Position numbers and translations under genes: made by a program. Shown here in pieces: positions 22,221 through 34,026 of a stretch of DNA of 64,000 nucleotides. The notes under the pieces were generated by a model that searched no databases, was not told the DNA's origin, and was given only the letters and a program-made list of their open reading frames with translations. Source of the stretch: Atopsyche davidsoni (Eukaryota; Arthropoda; Insecta; Trichoptera; Hydrobiosidae); NCBI GenBank assembly GCA_022113835.1, contig JAILWY010000028.1, forward strand, positions 1,798,001-1,862,000. The letters run 5' to 3'. Each line of letters begins with the position of its first letter. Positions within the stretch are counted from its first letter, which is position 1.

Positions 22221-22281
22221 GAACCCACATTCCCAAGCTTACATGGCCGGTGCATTATCCAATATGCTAACAAGCCACAGC
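22221..22281 (-). repeat. tRNA-derived SINE-like copy
   Basis: In reverse complement it carries GTGGCTTGTTAGCATATTGG (A-box region), ATGCACCGGCCATGTAAGC, and GGGAATGTGGGTTC, where it breaks off inside the B box. It lies 180 bp from a direct-strand copy at 22463, so the two are in inverted orientation. Confidence 0.6.
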
Positions 22282-22462
22282 AATGATAAAATATTTGATT
22301 ATGGTCCTTGTCTCATGCCAAAAAAATCATTAAGAAATTACTATTGCAATTAGTATTGCAATTAGTAATTAGTATTGCAAGTCACACAATATTTAATTAG
22401 GCATAATAAGAACATTGTTTCATTTATAGGATATGATTATTAAAAATTCTTGTCTAGTACTA

Positions 22463-22590
22463 GTGATTGGTTAGCATAGTTGGTAATGCACCTGCCATGT
22501 AAGCGAGGGGATGTGGGTTCGAATCCCGCACAAATCACGTTGATATATTTTTCTAAGAGTTTCTTTAATCAATTTTCAATATTTAAAAAA
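22463..22590 (+). repeat. tRNA-derived SINE-like copy with intact A and B boxes
   Basis: The tRNA-like head at 22463-22538 starts GTGATTGGTTAGCATAGTTGG (A box 22471-22483), has GCACCTGCCATGTAAGC in the anticodon-arm position, and a perfect RNA polymerase III B box GGTTCGAATCC at 22516-22526, then CACAAATCAC, which can pair with the GTGATT start. The tail TTGATATATTTTTCTAAGAG, then TTTCTTTAATCA, is shared with 34692-34730. The conserved tail and multiple diverged copies argue for a SINE and against a functional tRNA gene. Confidence 0.65.
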
Positions 22591-22844
22591 ATGTTCTTAA
22601 TCATTATCAAGAAATTACTCTTCCTGATTCAGGTTTTTTTGTGATATTTATTTATTATCGTACCATTCTAGATATTTCACGCCCTTTTCTTATTTTTATT
22701 GGTATTGTAATAAACTCTAATACAATGACTGTTACGCTTAGATATTTTCAAACGGTAGTTATCTTGTAAATATAAAAAAATCCTGACTACAGTAAAATAG
22801 CGTAAAGAATCGTATTTTGGCCATATTTTTCGAAATAATAAATA

Positions 22845-22910
22845 TATGTCCAGTGAGATGGTCTCCAACTTCCTCTGAGGAGAGACACACGAAAAAGAAG
22901 CTGTCTCTTT
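22845..22910 (+). pseudogene. LINE C-terminal scrap
   Basis: GATGGTCTCCAACTTCCTCT, then GAGGAGAGACACACGAAAAA. This resembles the last codons of the reverse-transcriptase ORF in the 4-5 kb and 14.7 kb fragments (a V.NL..GE..E pattern). Too short for a firm call. Confidence 0.35.
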
Positions 22911-23370
22911 AACGTTAGAAATCCCGTGTCACACGCACTCACGGCACAAAACAGTGCCTTTTTCGTACCGGCGAAGTTAGATTAATTACACAAAAGAACT
23001 GTGGTGGACCTTAATGGTCTTTTTGCCGCAATTTTTGGTCCGAGTGGTCAGAGGGTTCGAGTGTCTCCCTTTTGTGGAGTAAAAAAGAGAGGCAGTGGTT
23101 CTATCGGATTTTGCGATCAATTTTGAGTCAACACCATCGAGGGCAGCCTTATCGCTTTTATGTCTTATCTATAAAAGATAAGATATTAATGTACGCACAT
23201 ATTTTAAATATGCCGCTATGAATCATGGCAGGTATTTTGTAATACGGAAAAATAAATAGGCTAGGTCGTATTTTAAAAATATATTGTTTAAACAATATCT
23301 AGAATTCATAAATGCTGTTTACTTAAACGTGAATCTTTGATATTATTATTATTTCACGAGCGCCTTTGAT

Positions 23371-23732
23371 CAGTGGTCCTCAAACTTTTAGCACATTCTA
23401 GACAGCCGGTCGGCGGGCACCATTTATTTTTGTAAGGTATATTTATAGTTGGACGTAGTCAATAATACATATTATGCACAAAAAATATTTAATTGCATTA
23501 AAATTATTGTTTATATTTTTATGTAAAATAAACGAATTGGGTCAAATATGCAACGAATAATTATTTTTAATAGCAATCATAAAATGTACACTGAATTTTC
23601 GCTTATATTTCTCTGTTTAATTACTAAATATATATTTTTTATAACATCTTATCGTGGTCGCACAGCGGCGGGCACACGTAAAATGGTCGGTGGACGCCAC
23701 GGTGTCCGCGGGCATAGGGTTGAGAACCACTG
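23371..23732. mobile_element. hAT MITE (362 bp), same family as 18034-18397, inverted
   Basis: Starts CAGTGGTCCTCAAACTTTTA and ends GGGTTGAGAACCACTG. The right half is the reverse complement of the left half of 18034-18397, including the GCGGGCACACGTAAAA and GGTGTCCGCGGGCATAGGG blocks. The flanks CCTTTGAT and ACGCAGGA do not match, so the target duplication has been lost or one boundary rearranged. No coding sequence. Confidence 0.8.
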
Positions 23733-24520
23733 ACGCAGGAGGATATGAAGTCTTACTAACGAACGAAATAATAAAATTTCGCAATTCCACTATCATAAGT
23801 TTCTTGCAATAATTTTTTTTTTATAACGAATTAGACTATCGATTATGTCCGAACCCTGAAAAATAGAGAGCCACTGCGGTCTGCCGGTCCAGGGTTGTTC
23901 AGGTGGCAAGAAGTATAGACCGCACGCCCCTGTGCTCAACCGGGTCTCCACGCGCGCCACTGGCGACCTTCGGAGTGAGAGCAACTCTGTGGCAAGCTGT
24001 CTGCTTCAGTAGACGTTTTCACTTCCACTCGGACCCAAGTCTCAGGACTGGACTGGGTCTATAGATTTATTGAAAGCATCCACACACTGAATACACCGAA
24101 TTCACGACGAATTGCAGGATAAGGTTGTGTTGTATTTTTTTTCACCCATATCCAAATGTTCTATGTATATATATATTAATATTAAAATTTATAATTATTC
24201 AGGAGTTATTAAGTCCCGTGCTTGCTACAAGTACGATTTACCGGTTCTCGTGTTTCAATTAGTCGATTTATTGTTGTATTTTTTTTGTAAAAGAATTTTC
24301 TACTAACTCTTCTCAAGTGGAATCAGAAGATTTCCTGCAGAGAAATTTTAATGAAATGAAAAATAAAATAACCTAATTGGAACGGCGCGGTGGGCGTCTG
24401 CAGGTAACTTCCTCTCGATTATCACAATTATTTTGCTTTCGACGCTGTACAGGGTGTTTCCAAAGGTAAAAGCGGAGTTCTTGGGTAATTAAATATCCGA
24501 CACTTTGTACCGGTCCAACT

Positions 24521-24575
24521 CCCTGAAGATGCTTCGTATACCTGGACCGAAACATCGGAATAAAAAAATTATATT
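24521..24575 (+). repeat. Retroelement tail-like motif (GAAACATCGG type)
   Basis: CCCTGAAGATGCTTCGTATA, then CCTGGACCGAAACATCGGAA and TAAAAAAATTA. It is the clearest of the CTGAAGATG...CGAAAC(G/A)TCGG-AATAAA motifs and runs into an A/T-rich 3' end as a retroposed copy would. Confidence 0.55.
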
Positions 24576-25358
24576 TTTATTAATAAAATATTAGGAATAT
24601 TTCCTAAATTCGTTCATGTAGTAGTATATTTCCTTGTATATGTAGTATATTTAATAACTGCTGCAGTGTCAGTGTAAAATCATAGTGTTGACATATCTAC
24701 TAGGATGATCACAGATTGATGTTATAAAGCAGTTTTTTTCAATTTTTTACGGTTAATATATCGATAGGATAGTTTAGGACAAATCACCCTGTATATCGCC
24801 GTATTTCCATGGAGTTATATCTCGAAAAACACGGCGTAATAAAACAGCAAGGCTCGACTTACGTAGCTCTTTCGCGGAACTCTCTATAATAAGCAAAACA
24901 AACTGAAAAAAAATCTCCTCTGAGATGGTAACGCGGCAGAGCCGATTTGTATTCCTTCGAAGCCTCGGACTCGATATTGAATCTTCTTTTTCTCTTAAAT
25001 ATAAAGCCTTTTTTCATTGGAAACCGCGTTCAATAAAGAAAACGGAAAAGTTATTAATATATACATACCAACGTTTGACTTGCGATCTCAGGTATCTGGA
25101 GTAAACAAGTGGATTTAAACCTCAACGTGTCTGCGTATTTTATAAACTACTTCTTATAAAAAAAAAATTAACTCTAGTATTCAAAGTAAATCTGAAAGTC
25201 CATATAGACCACTTTAAATAAACACACGTGTGCTTTGGTCGCTCGTTAATGCCGACTGAGACTCACAATGAAAATACAGAAATTAAGTATCCCAAGCAAT
25301 TACAAGACAGAACTTGTCCTATACATTTATATAATTAAAAAAATATTCCGTAACTAAG

Positions 25359-25543
25359 CAGCCTTTACACGTAACAACACACCCGACAGCCTAGCAGTTA
25401 CTAACCATAAGCGTCCTTATATTTTGGGTGTTTTATATATATAGTTTATAGTACAGCTTTTCCTAAGTAAACAGCCCAAAAGAGGACGCAATTGGCTAGC
25501 AGTAATATTCAGTTGCCGGTTGTGTCGCAGCATGTGTAGGCAG
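25359..25543. mobile_element. Complete short inverted-repeat element of the ACACGC/GCGACAC family
   Basis: Left end CAGCCTTTACACGTAACAAC, then ACACCCGACAGCC; right end in reverse complement CTGCCTACACATGCTGCGAC, then ACAACCGGCAACTG. Subterminal blocks also mirror each other (TAGCAGTTACT and GCGTCC against GGACGC and TAGCAGTAAT). This is the only copy in the window with both ends, 185 bp apart. No confident target duplication was seen (TAACTAAG against TTTTAAAC), so the superfamily is open. Confidence 0.6.
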
Positions 25544-25726
25544 TTTTAAACTTTACAATTACGAGGACGGTTAATGGTCGTTATGAATACACAAACAGCA
25601 CACCTGTAGTTACATGAAACTTTGTGAACCACTGTAATTAATTTATTAAATATGTTTTATTTATTTTGATATTTTCACTGTACGTAATAATATTTTAGTA
25701 TTTATAAAAAAAAACTTAATCGAGTT

Positions 25727-25860
25727 TTTTAGCTTGTTGGCTCACTAGTTACATCGTGGATTCTTGATCGAAAGGTCACCGATTTGATACACATCCTTGT
25801 TAACGAATCTTAAAATGGAAATTTCCCATAGAAAGTACTTGGTGGAACCCTAGGTAAAAT

Positions 25861-25895
<35 letters not shown>
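25727..25895 (+). repeat. Possible SINE: tRNA-like start, dispersed-repeat block and T34 run
   Basis: TTAGCTTGTTGGCTCACTAG, a region reading TTGATCGAAAGGTCACCGAT, and TTGATACACATCC resemble a decayed tRNA-like head. At about 25837 follows AGAAAGTACTTGGTGGAACC, the opening block of the GTGACCGGTTTCG repeat family, and then 34 consecutive T (25862-25895). The union of the three parts may be one composite retroposon or a chance adjacency. Confidence 0.35.
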
Positions 25896-26213
25896 CTCGA
25901 TAATAAACTAACCCTTGTTAAATATGTACCTTTGTACACCCTTTAAACCTTTTTACACATGTCCGCACCACCCTCTCGGGAAGTGCCAGGACCAGCCTGC
26001 GCCCGTGCTCCTGGGTCCAGCACCACCGGAGGGGATGCTGCCCGCCGAGCACCCGTGATGACAAAGCTATTAATTAAATGCGACCTCAACCTGCTGAAAC
26101 ATAAATAAACTGCTTTGTGGCAGAAATGAGGGTCAGTTTTATAAAAGCAATACCTCGTGCAGTCCGACCTCGAGCGGTTCGCTTTGAGAATCTTAAAACT
26201 AAATTTTAACCTC

Positions 26214-26584
26214 TGATGGGTCCATTTTCGAGTATTTTCGATAATTTTTTATAAAAAATCTACTGCACCAATTGAAAAAATTTTAATGCCAAAAGTAACA
26301 TACATTCCTTTTTCTACAGATAAGATTTTTTTTATTTCCACATAATCTTTTAATTCCAATTTAAAAAAGAACTCATAAATGCTAAGTATACTAGGCATTT
26401 AGGTCAAACTTACCTCCAAATTAAAAAAATAATTTATCATATCAAAAGTAAATTTACACGAAATAAAAAAATTAGTATCTGTAGAAGAAGAAATGCATCT
26501 TAATTTTGGCATTAAAATTTTTTCTATTGGTGCAGTAGATTTTTCGCAAAAAATTATTAAAAAAACCCGAAAATGGACCCATCA
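26214..26584. mobile_element. Long foldback (inverted-repeat) element, 371 bp
   Basis: Left arm from TGATGGGTCCATTTTCGAG and right arm ending GAAAATGGACCCATCA are reverse complements over roughly 130 bp with moderate divergence, including the shared blocks AATCTACTGCACCAAT and AAAATTTTAATGCC. The centre is AT-rich. No coding sequence. Related half-elements lie at 27433-27540, 50400-50700 and 56100-56505. A long 169-codon frame begins inside the right arm but is low-complexity and not convincing. Confidence 0.7.
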
Positions 26585-28004
26585 AAGGGATCTGCCCACA
26601 AAATGATATATACTCTTTGGGATGCTTTTCACTCACTCACTTGCCTTTGTATATATTTATATATATATATGTGTATATATATATGTATAAAAAAATTAAA
26701 AAAATATATTTTGTTAATTTTTTTAAGCTTTATCATAATATGCTTGTTTTGTGTACCGAGTGAACTTTTCTTTATTTGTAAGTCAATCATTGCTTTGGAC
26801 AGTATAAAAAAGAAGTATTTTTACAACTCCAAGGGGCGACGTAATTTCTCGCTTGGCATGGTCCGCACCATGGATCATTGGTTGGTTATTCTTGCAGATT
26901 CTTTAGAAAGTTCGAGAAGGGACGGAACACCTGACCGTCGCTCGGCAGAGTTAGTCGTGGATTATTTGTTTTGTCGGCGATTTCTCTTGATTTGCGTCAT
27001 CTTTGACTTCCAACTCTTGCTAGTCTTGCGACTGAGCGTTTGGATTATTTGTATTGTATTGAACTTGGTAAAAAAGCGTTAATATATATATAGGTTACTG
27101 CAGAGGAAAATCATAGCAAAAAAAATATTAAAAGGAAAATTAACGTGGATGTGGAATTTACTATAAGTAAGACTTGCTTATAGTGATAATCACCAATTTT
27201 CTTTAAGAAGAAATACGTAGAAAAAAAAATATTTTTGTAGGCACAAAAATGATTCAAGTGTTTATCTTATATAAACATTTTTATTTTTAAGTCTTCAATA
27301 CTTATATTTAAAAGAAAAATATTTTTCTTAACGTGCAAGAGAAGAGACTACCATGGCTTGATTGTATAAAAGCCTCATTCCTGAAGGTGAGGTACATCAA
27401 TGACTATAATAATCTCTTCATTCGATGTTTTTTCTAAAATATTTTGCGAAAAACTACTGCACAAATAAAAAAAAAATTTGTGCAAAAATTTAGATGCATG
27501 TCTTCGTCTTGACAAAAAAATATTTTATTTTTTATAAATAGACTTTTAATATGAGAAATATGTGATTTCCCGAGTGATGTTTAGGCATATTGGAGATCAT
27601 AAAAACTCACGGTGTAAGGACCCTAAGCTTTTATGAGACCTTTTTTTTTTTAAATTGAAATTTAAAGATTACGTATTGAACTATCGCATATGAGTTAAAA
27701 AAAAAAAAAAACTTTAACAAACCTTGGTTATGAAAAGTCGTCATTTTATAAACATTTATTTTACTTGTTGTTAAAAAGCGATTCACACATTTAGACACTT
27801 TTTTTTCGTTGCACATGCAATCTATTGTGTTTTCACGATAAGGCCGTCGGGTGAATATAAAGAATGCGGATCTATTAAATATTTGGTAATCATGTGTGAA
27901 AACGTTCAAAATTGCATACCATACGATTGTGCAGTGGTCAACCTTCAACAGGCACTGCAATTACCATCGGATATAAATTTCCCCCCAGCCCATGGAAGTG
28001 CCCG

Positions 28005-28400
28005 CTGGTTGGCGACCCATTGTGACCCAAGTGGGTCAGTGCACCTCATGAGTATTATATTATCCCTTGCATGCCTATCTGTCCACTTTATCAACGAACA
28101 TTTACAACCGAATGACTTCGACCTAATAACTAAATATAATTACTACGTATATCGATCGAGTGGCGTGCGGTCCATACGAGCAAAAGGCGGTACGGCAATT
28201 GCCACAGAAAGTATTATTTCTCCCAACTTCTAGGAGCCCCCGCTCGTCTGTGACCCATTGAGACCCAAGTGGGTCAGCTCGTAACCCCTGCTGAGTGCAC
28301 CTCGCGAGTAATGCATTTTATGCATCCAATGCACTTATCCCTTGTGGGCCAATCTTTCTACTCCACCAACAAACATGTATAACCAAACGACTAAACACTC
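28005..28400. repeat. Diverged local duplication (GACCCAAGTGGGTCAG units)
   Basis: GACCCATTGTGACCCAAGTG (from about 28015) and GACCCATTGAGACCCAAGTG (from about 28253) begin two units about 240 bp apart. Shared downstream blocks include GTGCACCTC(A/G)(T/C)GAGTA, TTATCCCTTG and CAACGAACAT/CAACAAACAT. A GTGGCGTGCGGTCCATACG block lies between them at about 28160. Possibly a duplicated transposon fragment; not identified. Confidence 0.5.
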
Positions 28401-31290
28401 CCAAGCTCCTAAGTAATCTCCTAGCTGTTCGACTATTCTCGCGTATTGTTTATACATAGAGTATATAAATATGCTCGTCGGTTGCAAAAATCCAAAATCA
28501 AAACGTAAAATTTATTATTATAATATATTTTCGCGTAAACGGTTTTGATCCCGAGCTGCGCGAACATTTCTGTTTTGCAATAAAAACCGCGCGCATTGAA
28601 AATATGCGACAGAACGTCGCAAGCGACACTCGAGGCGCACTCCAATATGGGCCTTACTGCGTTGGAATACGGTTCAATTTGGCTTGCACGTTTTGTATAC
28701 AACTGGTATAGACCGCGTCCTACTTTATTCACAATGACGAAACGTGGAAAATGTATGACAGAATATCTCATACAAAGAATTAAGTTGTTTTTTTTTTTGC
28801 AAACCATTATAATATTGTTTGTATTTGTAGTCATTGAATATAAAATTAATCCAGTAAATCAGAAATTTTTTTAAAAAATTTGTTGAGGTATGTACTGTCC
28901 TGTATGAACTGTTCACCATGTTATATATAAAATATAATATTATGTTCTTCTTAAATGTGTAGCGTCTTGTATAAGACGAATAGGGTTTTTTGGTGGCAGG
29001 AGAGGCTGCGTAGTAAAAAGCAGGAGAACTAAATTCATACAATTGAAAGCAGACACAGATTGATGATTCTGCACCCTTATCTATGTAAGAATTTCATTTA
29101 TACGTCTACCTAGAATGCCTTGAATTCGCCCGTCGTTGGCAAAGTAAAAACGGCACCTCGGAAGGAAGGGTTCGGCTCGAATACTAAACGATAAAATATA
29201 ACAATTGTAAATTTAGCACAGCCTGACACGCGACTACACACACTAACACAAATTTATACAATCTCAACATTAAAGTAGAATTTTTTTATACATACATACA
29301 CATTTACTCTTGTGCTTTGTACTCAAGTTCATTTGAACGCCATTTTAAGGTCAATCGGAAATCATTAATTAAAAAAAAAAAAACACACTTATAAATTGAA
29401 CCACCTTAAAAAACTTCGAAGAGATATTGAAAAATTAACTGAAGATAATTTCACTTTTTTCAATGCTCCCTCATCAGTTTTTTTTATAATATCTTTTATA
29501 ATGCAATATCACATTTTTCTACGAAGTTATTTTGCTACAATTTTCCTATTACTAGTTAGCGATGGAATGCAGTCCTTGGGTGCAAAAAAAAAAACATCGC
29601 ATGCCTTACAATCTGTTGATATTATTTCTCGTATTAACTTAGCGTTATAATCGAAGCATGCCACGTTTATATGTAAACTTTTTTAATAGTCAAATAGCTA
29701 GAAGACAACGCGGATTTTATTTGTGACCACTTCCGCTTTTCACATGCGAATAGTTGAATTCGTAAAAATTATGATAATTTTCGCTTTTCAGGCGCTTTTT
29801 CAGGATCTCTCCAGACGTTCCTGAAATGCTTGTGAATAGAGTTTATCTCAATTCAATTATTATTTGAATGTTGTTTGATCACGGGGTGGCGTAAGTTGAA
29901 ACCAGGCTGTCGTGGATGTACCGGAATTCAGCATATTTAGCAGCCTCTGAAATTTCTCCCCCCGATTGAGTGGCATGAAGAGGACTTCGCTGAAATTCAG
30001 TAATAGAGTTACGGTATCGCGTTCACGTTATAAATTCAGAGGAACCCCCTGATGGAATTACGCCACCCCCTGGTTGCCACCCCCTGGTCCGAGCAGCACA
30101 GCCATGCACCCATGGGGTGGAGGCAGCAGACTCGTGACGTCACTCATGCTTGATTTATGACCAATTATACAAGCAAATGTCTTAACCAGAAGGCATGCAT
30201 TATTTAGACAAAAAAATATATTAATATTTATAGTTCACATGCGAGGCGTTTTTTGAATACCGCTGTATCAAAATAATATTTTTTTTTATCAACAGTTTAA
30301 GTATAGTTTTTTCATGGCATTCGGCTGTTCCTTGTCACCCTGTGCGCGTCGTCGGCTTATTTATTTTTAAGCATAATGGTATTACTGCCCGCCGTGCTGT
30401 TTGTGTTCCGGCGAAACGTTATTTTTAAAAAGCCGCAGAAAGCAGAAGGAGGAGCACAAAGTTCCAGGTGATTTAAATTACGGCCCGCGGCCCGGCCCGG
30501 AGCTATCGGAAATAAACGAATAAAAGGAAAAGACGGACAAAGCCCGTCTCGAATGATTCCCAATACGGCTCAGAGAGAGACATCACCCAAAGAAATAAAA
30601 AAAATAAAAAATAGATAGCTTTATAACCTCGTACTTTTCTTTCTTCGAGAAAAATTAAATTCTCATCGTATAATTAAAAAAAAAAAAAAAAATACACATT
30701 TCATAGGTATCGCATTTCGGCTCTTTTCTAATTGAACCACTGCTACTACTTTTATAAAAAAAACATATTAAACATGTGTAGACGCGAACGAAATAAACCA
30801 GTCGCTGCTTTACGTATGAATCGATTGCATACACGAATTTTGTATACACAGTGGACGAGCAAATATGCGGATTTTTTTTTTATTAATAATTTATTAATTG
30901 TTTACAAATACACGTGTGTTTTCTTTTTTTTGGGTGAACAACCTCGATAGACACGAATGATAATCGAAAACATCAACTTCGCGAGACAAAGCGACCGATC
31001 GATATCCATTAGAGTCCTTCTCCGCCGCCCGGTCGGCGCACTCATGGGGTACTTATGTGGGCGTGCATTATCGAAAGTTGTACATGTCATAGTCGATTCC
31101 ATCCCCCAAACTTTACCACCCCCGTGTGAAATGTTGTCGGTGCATCCCCCCGCGATGTGCGATGCCCATCGACACAACAAATATGACCAAGTCTGAAGAT
31201 GACGAGAATTTGAATTTCAACATTTCATGGGTCGGGCCTATCGATGCTCCTAAAAGGCGATTTTTTTTTATTTTATCACATGTAAACGTT
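28400..31290. other. AT-rich stretch without recognised gene; one short inverted-repeat segment
   Basis: Contains homopolymers, a TAGC hairpin-family fragment around 28421-28440 and another at 29690-29705, and an inverted pair GGGGTGGCGTAA (29883-29894) / TTACGCCACCCC (30058-30069) that may mark a small transposon of about 190 bp. Moderately GC-rich patches at 30380-30560 and 30990-31160 are not recognised. Confidence 0.35.
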
Positions 31291-31299
31291 GTCTCCTAG

Positions 31300-31960
31300 C
31301 CGCTTGATTATTCATATAACTAATTTGGACGTAAAAAAGGATCAAATATCCCAGTGTGCGGTGTACGGCGATCTCCATCGATCACACGACTTAAAATTAC
31401 GAACTCACTCGGTAATGAGAAAACAATGACTCAAATGCGTATACTTGCTATTATTATTATTTTTTTCTTCTTAACACACTCAAGGTCCAATTAGAACAGT
31501 GTTTTGCAGTAAATAATAACTATTTGATCCTTAGATAGCTAAGAGGTGCCGATAGCTCGTATTTTAACCTGACTAGGGTCATTGAACATTGATAACTCAC
31601 TCACTAACTAGAAAACGGTGATTCGAAGACATTGACTTATTTTTTATTATTTTATTTATTACACTTAAGGTTCTATGACAGTAGAGTTTATATTAAAAGA
31701 GACATTCACATGGTTTTTTGTAACAGAGTTTATACTAAAAAATAATAAATAATATTAGGTTAAGACATCCAAGGGGTCCAAACCGGAGTACAAACATAGA
31801 AAATTACGAATTCACCCCCTTAATAATACATCGATCCGAATACATGTGCTCGCTTTTTCTTTTTTTCTTTTCTCTCTACTAAACACACTTAAAGTCCGAA
31901 TCCAAAACAGTTTGAATCAAAAGATAAAAATAAATATTTGATCCCTTAGAAGATGTGGGT
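31300..31960. repeat. Ancient ~220-bp tandem repeat, about three diverged units
   Basis: Blocks recur in the same order: ATTACGAACTCACTC / ATAACTCACTCACTAACTAG / ATTACGAATTCACCCCCTTA; then a T-rich stretch; then ACACACTCAAGGTCCAATTA / ACACTTAAGGTTCTATGACA / ACACACTTAAAGTCCGAATC; then ATATTTGATCC-type ends. The first unit follows a TAGCC hairpin-family motif (CTCCTAGCCGCTTGATTATT at about 31292). Divergence is high. No coding frame. Confidence 0.5.
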
Positions 31961-33106
31961 TTGAATTCCACGTGTCCTGAAAAAATAAGAGGATTTCTAC
32001 TCGTCGTTTTTATTTTTAAAAAGTTATATATATTATTATCACTTGTGTTATATTTAGAGCTTTTATAAAAATAAGTTGTTTGCAAGTGAATTGGTAATTG
32101 AAAAGGCACCGCTAAGTTCATACTTCGCTTAAAACTTATTTTTGCTAAAGGTGCAGTCATACTTGCTCGCTTTGAGTATAAAGGTACGTCCACTCAATTT
32201 AAAGTTAAAGCGTTTAGTAAGTTTTGAAATTGCAATTATTTTTTTTATCAAACAACCAACAGTCGCTACTGTTAAAAATAAAAGCAGTTATTGGGAAATG
32301 AAAGTATATATAAATATAAATTCGCTAATCTTACGCGTATTGCTTTTTAGACACGAATGTAAAATAATTGTTTTGTCATTGTATTTTTTTATTTTTTATT
32401 AATTCAAAACAAATTATATTTTTTCACAAGTATTTTTTGACAAATATGACAGGCATAAAAAAACACGTTTGATAAATTATCCTTCGTTATTGTTTTTTTT
32501 TCTGTAATATTATTACATGCAGCGCGCATACATTACGTTTTTGCTACAAAGCAGGGAAAGGTGTGGACAATGGGAATGAACAATGTGGGCATAGGAGAGT
32601 ACATTCGTGGGAAATTATCACTTTTTCATATATAAAGACCGTGGGACACTGAAAGTGAAATTATAAACTCAACGTGGCAGAGAATATCCTCAGCCCTGAG
32701 GCAACACCACCTGAAAAATAAAGCCTTATGCTACTAAGACTTGTGACTTCAAACGAGTCTAAACCACGAGTCTTCCACCTCGACATGGTACGAGCACATC
32801 CCTCCACATTCAATATAGGATCAATCCTGAGGATGTCCATGGAAAAACTTGAGTTCAGGGTCATCAAGGGTATCAACGGTTTCTTCGTCTATGGGGTTTT
32901 TTTTTTATTTCAGAAACGTCTGTATTCCCTTTTTTCTCATCGTCACATTCGTAGATACAGTTTTATGGGATTGTGCAAGATTGAGATCATCAGATAAGCC
33001 AATTGGTGTTCGACGCGTCTTCTTCCGTTTTAGGCTTGACGACCTTGAAAGGGTGAAGTTTTCGTAAGATATAATGAACATTGCGTACTGAAGGCAGTTG
33101 ATAATA

Positions 33107-33667
33107 CAGGGTGTCCAAAGAGAGTATCGGGTATTTGTTATTTCAGTAAAACAAAAACTATTAGTAATCGAGTAATTTTTTTGCTGTTGATTATAAGAAT
33201 ACAAAATGTAAAATTATTTTGAAAAGATGATGTTATCCGAATGGTGACCGTTACGCGCTGCTGGCACTCTTCTAATCTGGAACGAAGATTTTGCTGATAA
33301 CACGCTGACACACATAGCCCTCGATATTGCTGCCATTTCTGACCTGATGATTTGTTTCAATTCCGTTAGATTCGTCGGATTATTCTCATAAAACCTACTT
33401 TTAAGGTATCCCCATACGAAATAGTCGAGAGCGCTAAGGTCGGGGCTTCTTGATGTTACCTCTACGCGAAATGACCTTATTAGGAAATAATCCGTGAACA
33501 GCTTCATTTGATTGATTGGATATATGACAAGTGCCCTTGTCGTGTTGAAACCACCTTCTTGAGTTAAAACCTTGAAACTCCCGCAACTCTGGGCCCAAAA
33601 ATTTTCGCAGCATATCGCAATAACGGTCACTATTCACATTCACCCGATGCTCTTTTTGGACACCGTG
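33107..33667. mobile_element. Internally deleted Tc1/mariner-superfamily transposon, 561 bp
   Basis: TA dinucleotides flank the element (33105-33106 and 33668-33669). The terminal inverted repeats are CAGGGTGTCCAAAGAGAGTA (33107 on) and, in reverse complement from 33667, CACGGTGTCCAAAAAGAGCA, both continuing TCGGGT. It retains only the C-terminal transposase coding part on the minus strand. The TA duplication, TIRs and DDE-type transposase agree with the IS630-Tc1-mariner superfamily. Confidence 0.85.
33214..33643 (-). pseudogene. C-terminal DDE transposase remnant (Tc1/mariner superfamily)
   Basis: Two minus-strand frames join. The first (33643-33434) reads NVNSDRYCDMLRKFL and WFQHDKGTCHIS, where family members usually have a WFQQDGA.(A/C)H segment carrying the second catalytic aspartate. 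The second reads RSPDLSALDYFVWGYLKSRF, carrying the PDLS..D.(F/Y)(L/V)WG segment with the third acidic residue, then YENNPTNLTELKQIIRSEMA and a C-terminus ending HHSDNIIFSK. A frameshift near 33475 separates them, and the N-terminal DNA-binding half and first catalytic aspartate are deleted. The protein is dead. The family name below superfamily level is not assigned. Confidence 0.8.
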
Positions 33668-34026
33668 TATATAAAAAATACTCGCTTATGAGACACAGCG
33701 CGAGAAATAAACGGATTCGTGTGATTCCGAGCTATTTTGTACCGAAATGTGAAATGACATAAATCACACTCCATTTATCTCCATTCCCACAATGAACGAC
33801 ATCCTCACAGTAAAGTGCCATAAGGGCGTAAATCAGTATTCACGCGGCCGCTCTGCCGCCCCAGCACGGCCCTCTTGACTCGCTGCTGGCTCCAGATATT
33901 TATCCTAATACATTATTCATCGCGTCGGATCTTCGGGAGGCGTCCTCTCTTAAACTATGTACAATTTTATTTTATTTACAAACGTCTCGTATATTACATA
34001 CATGTATGATTTCATTGAAATCGAGC

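Noticed and set aside
22463..22538. Intact tRNA gene
   Set aside because: A and B boxes are present, but several diverged copies with a shared non-tRNA tail show a SINE-like repeat.
26573..27082. Longest open frame, 169 codons, + strand
   Set aside because: It starts inside the right arm of a foldback repeat and is dominated by isoleucine, tyrosine, lysine and leucine from AT-rich DNA. No domain or splice context.
28433..28834. 133-codon minus-strand frame
   Set aside because: AT-rich chance frame with no motif; the opposite strand is open over the same part.
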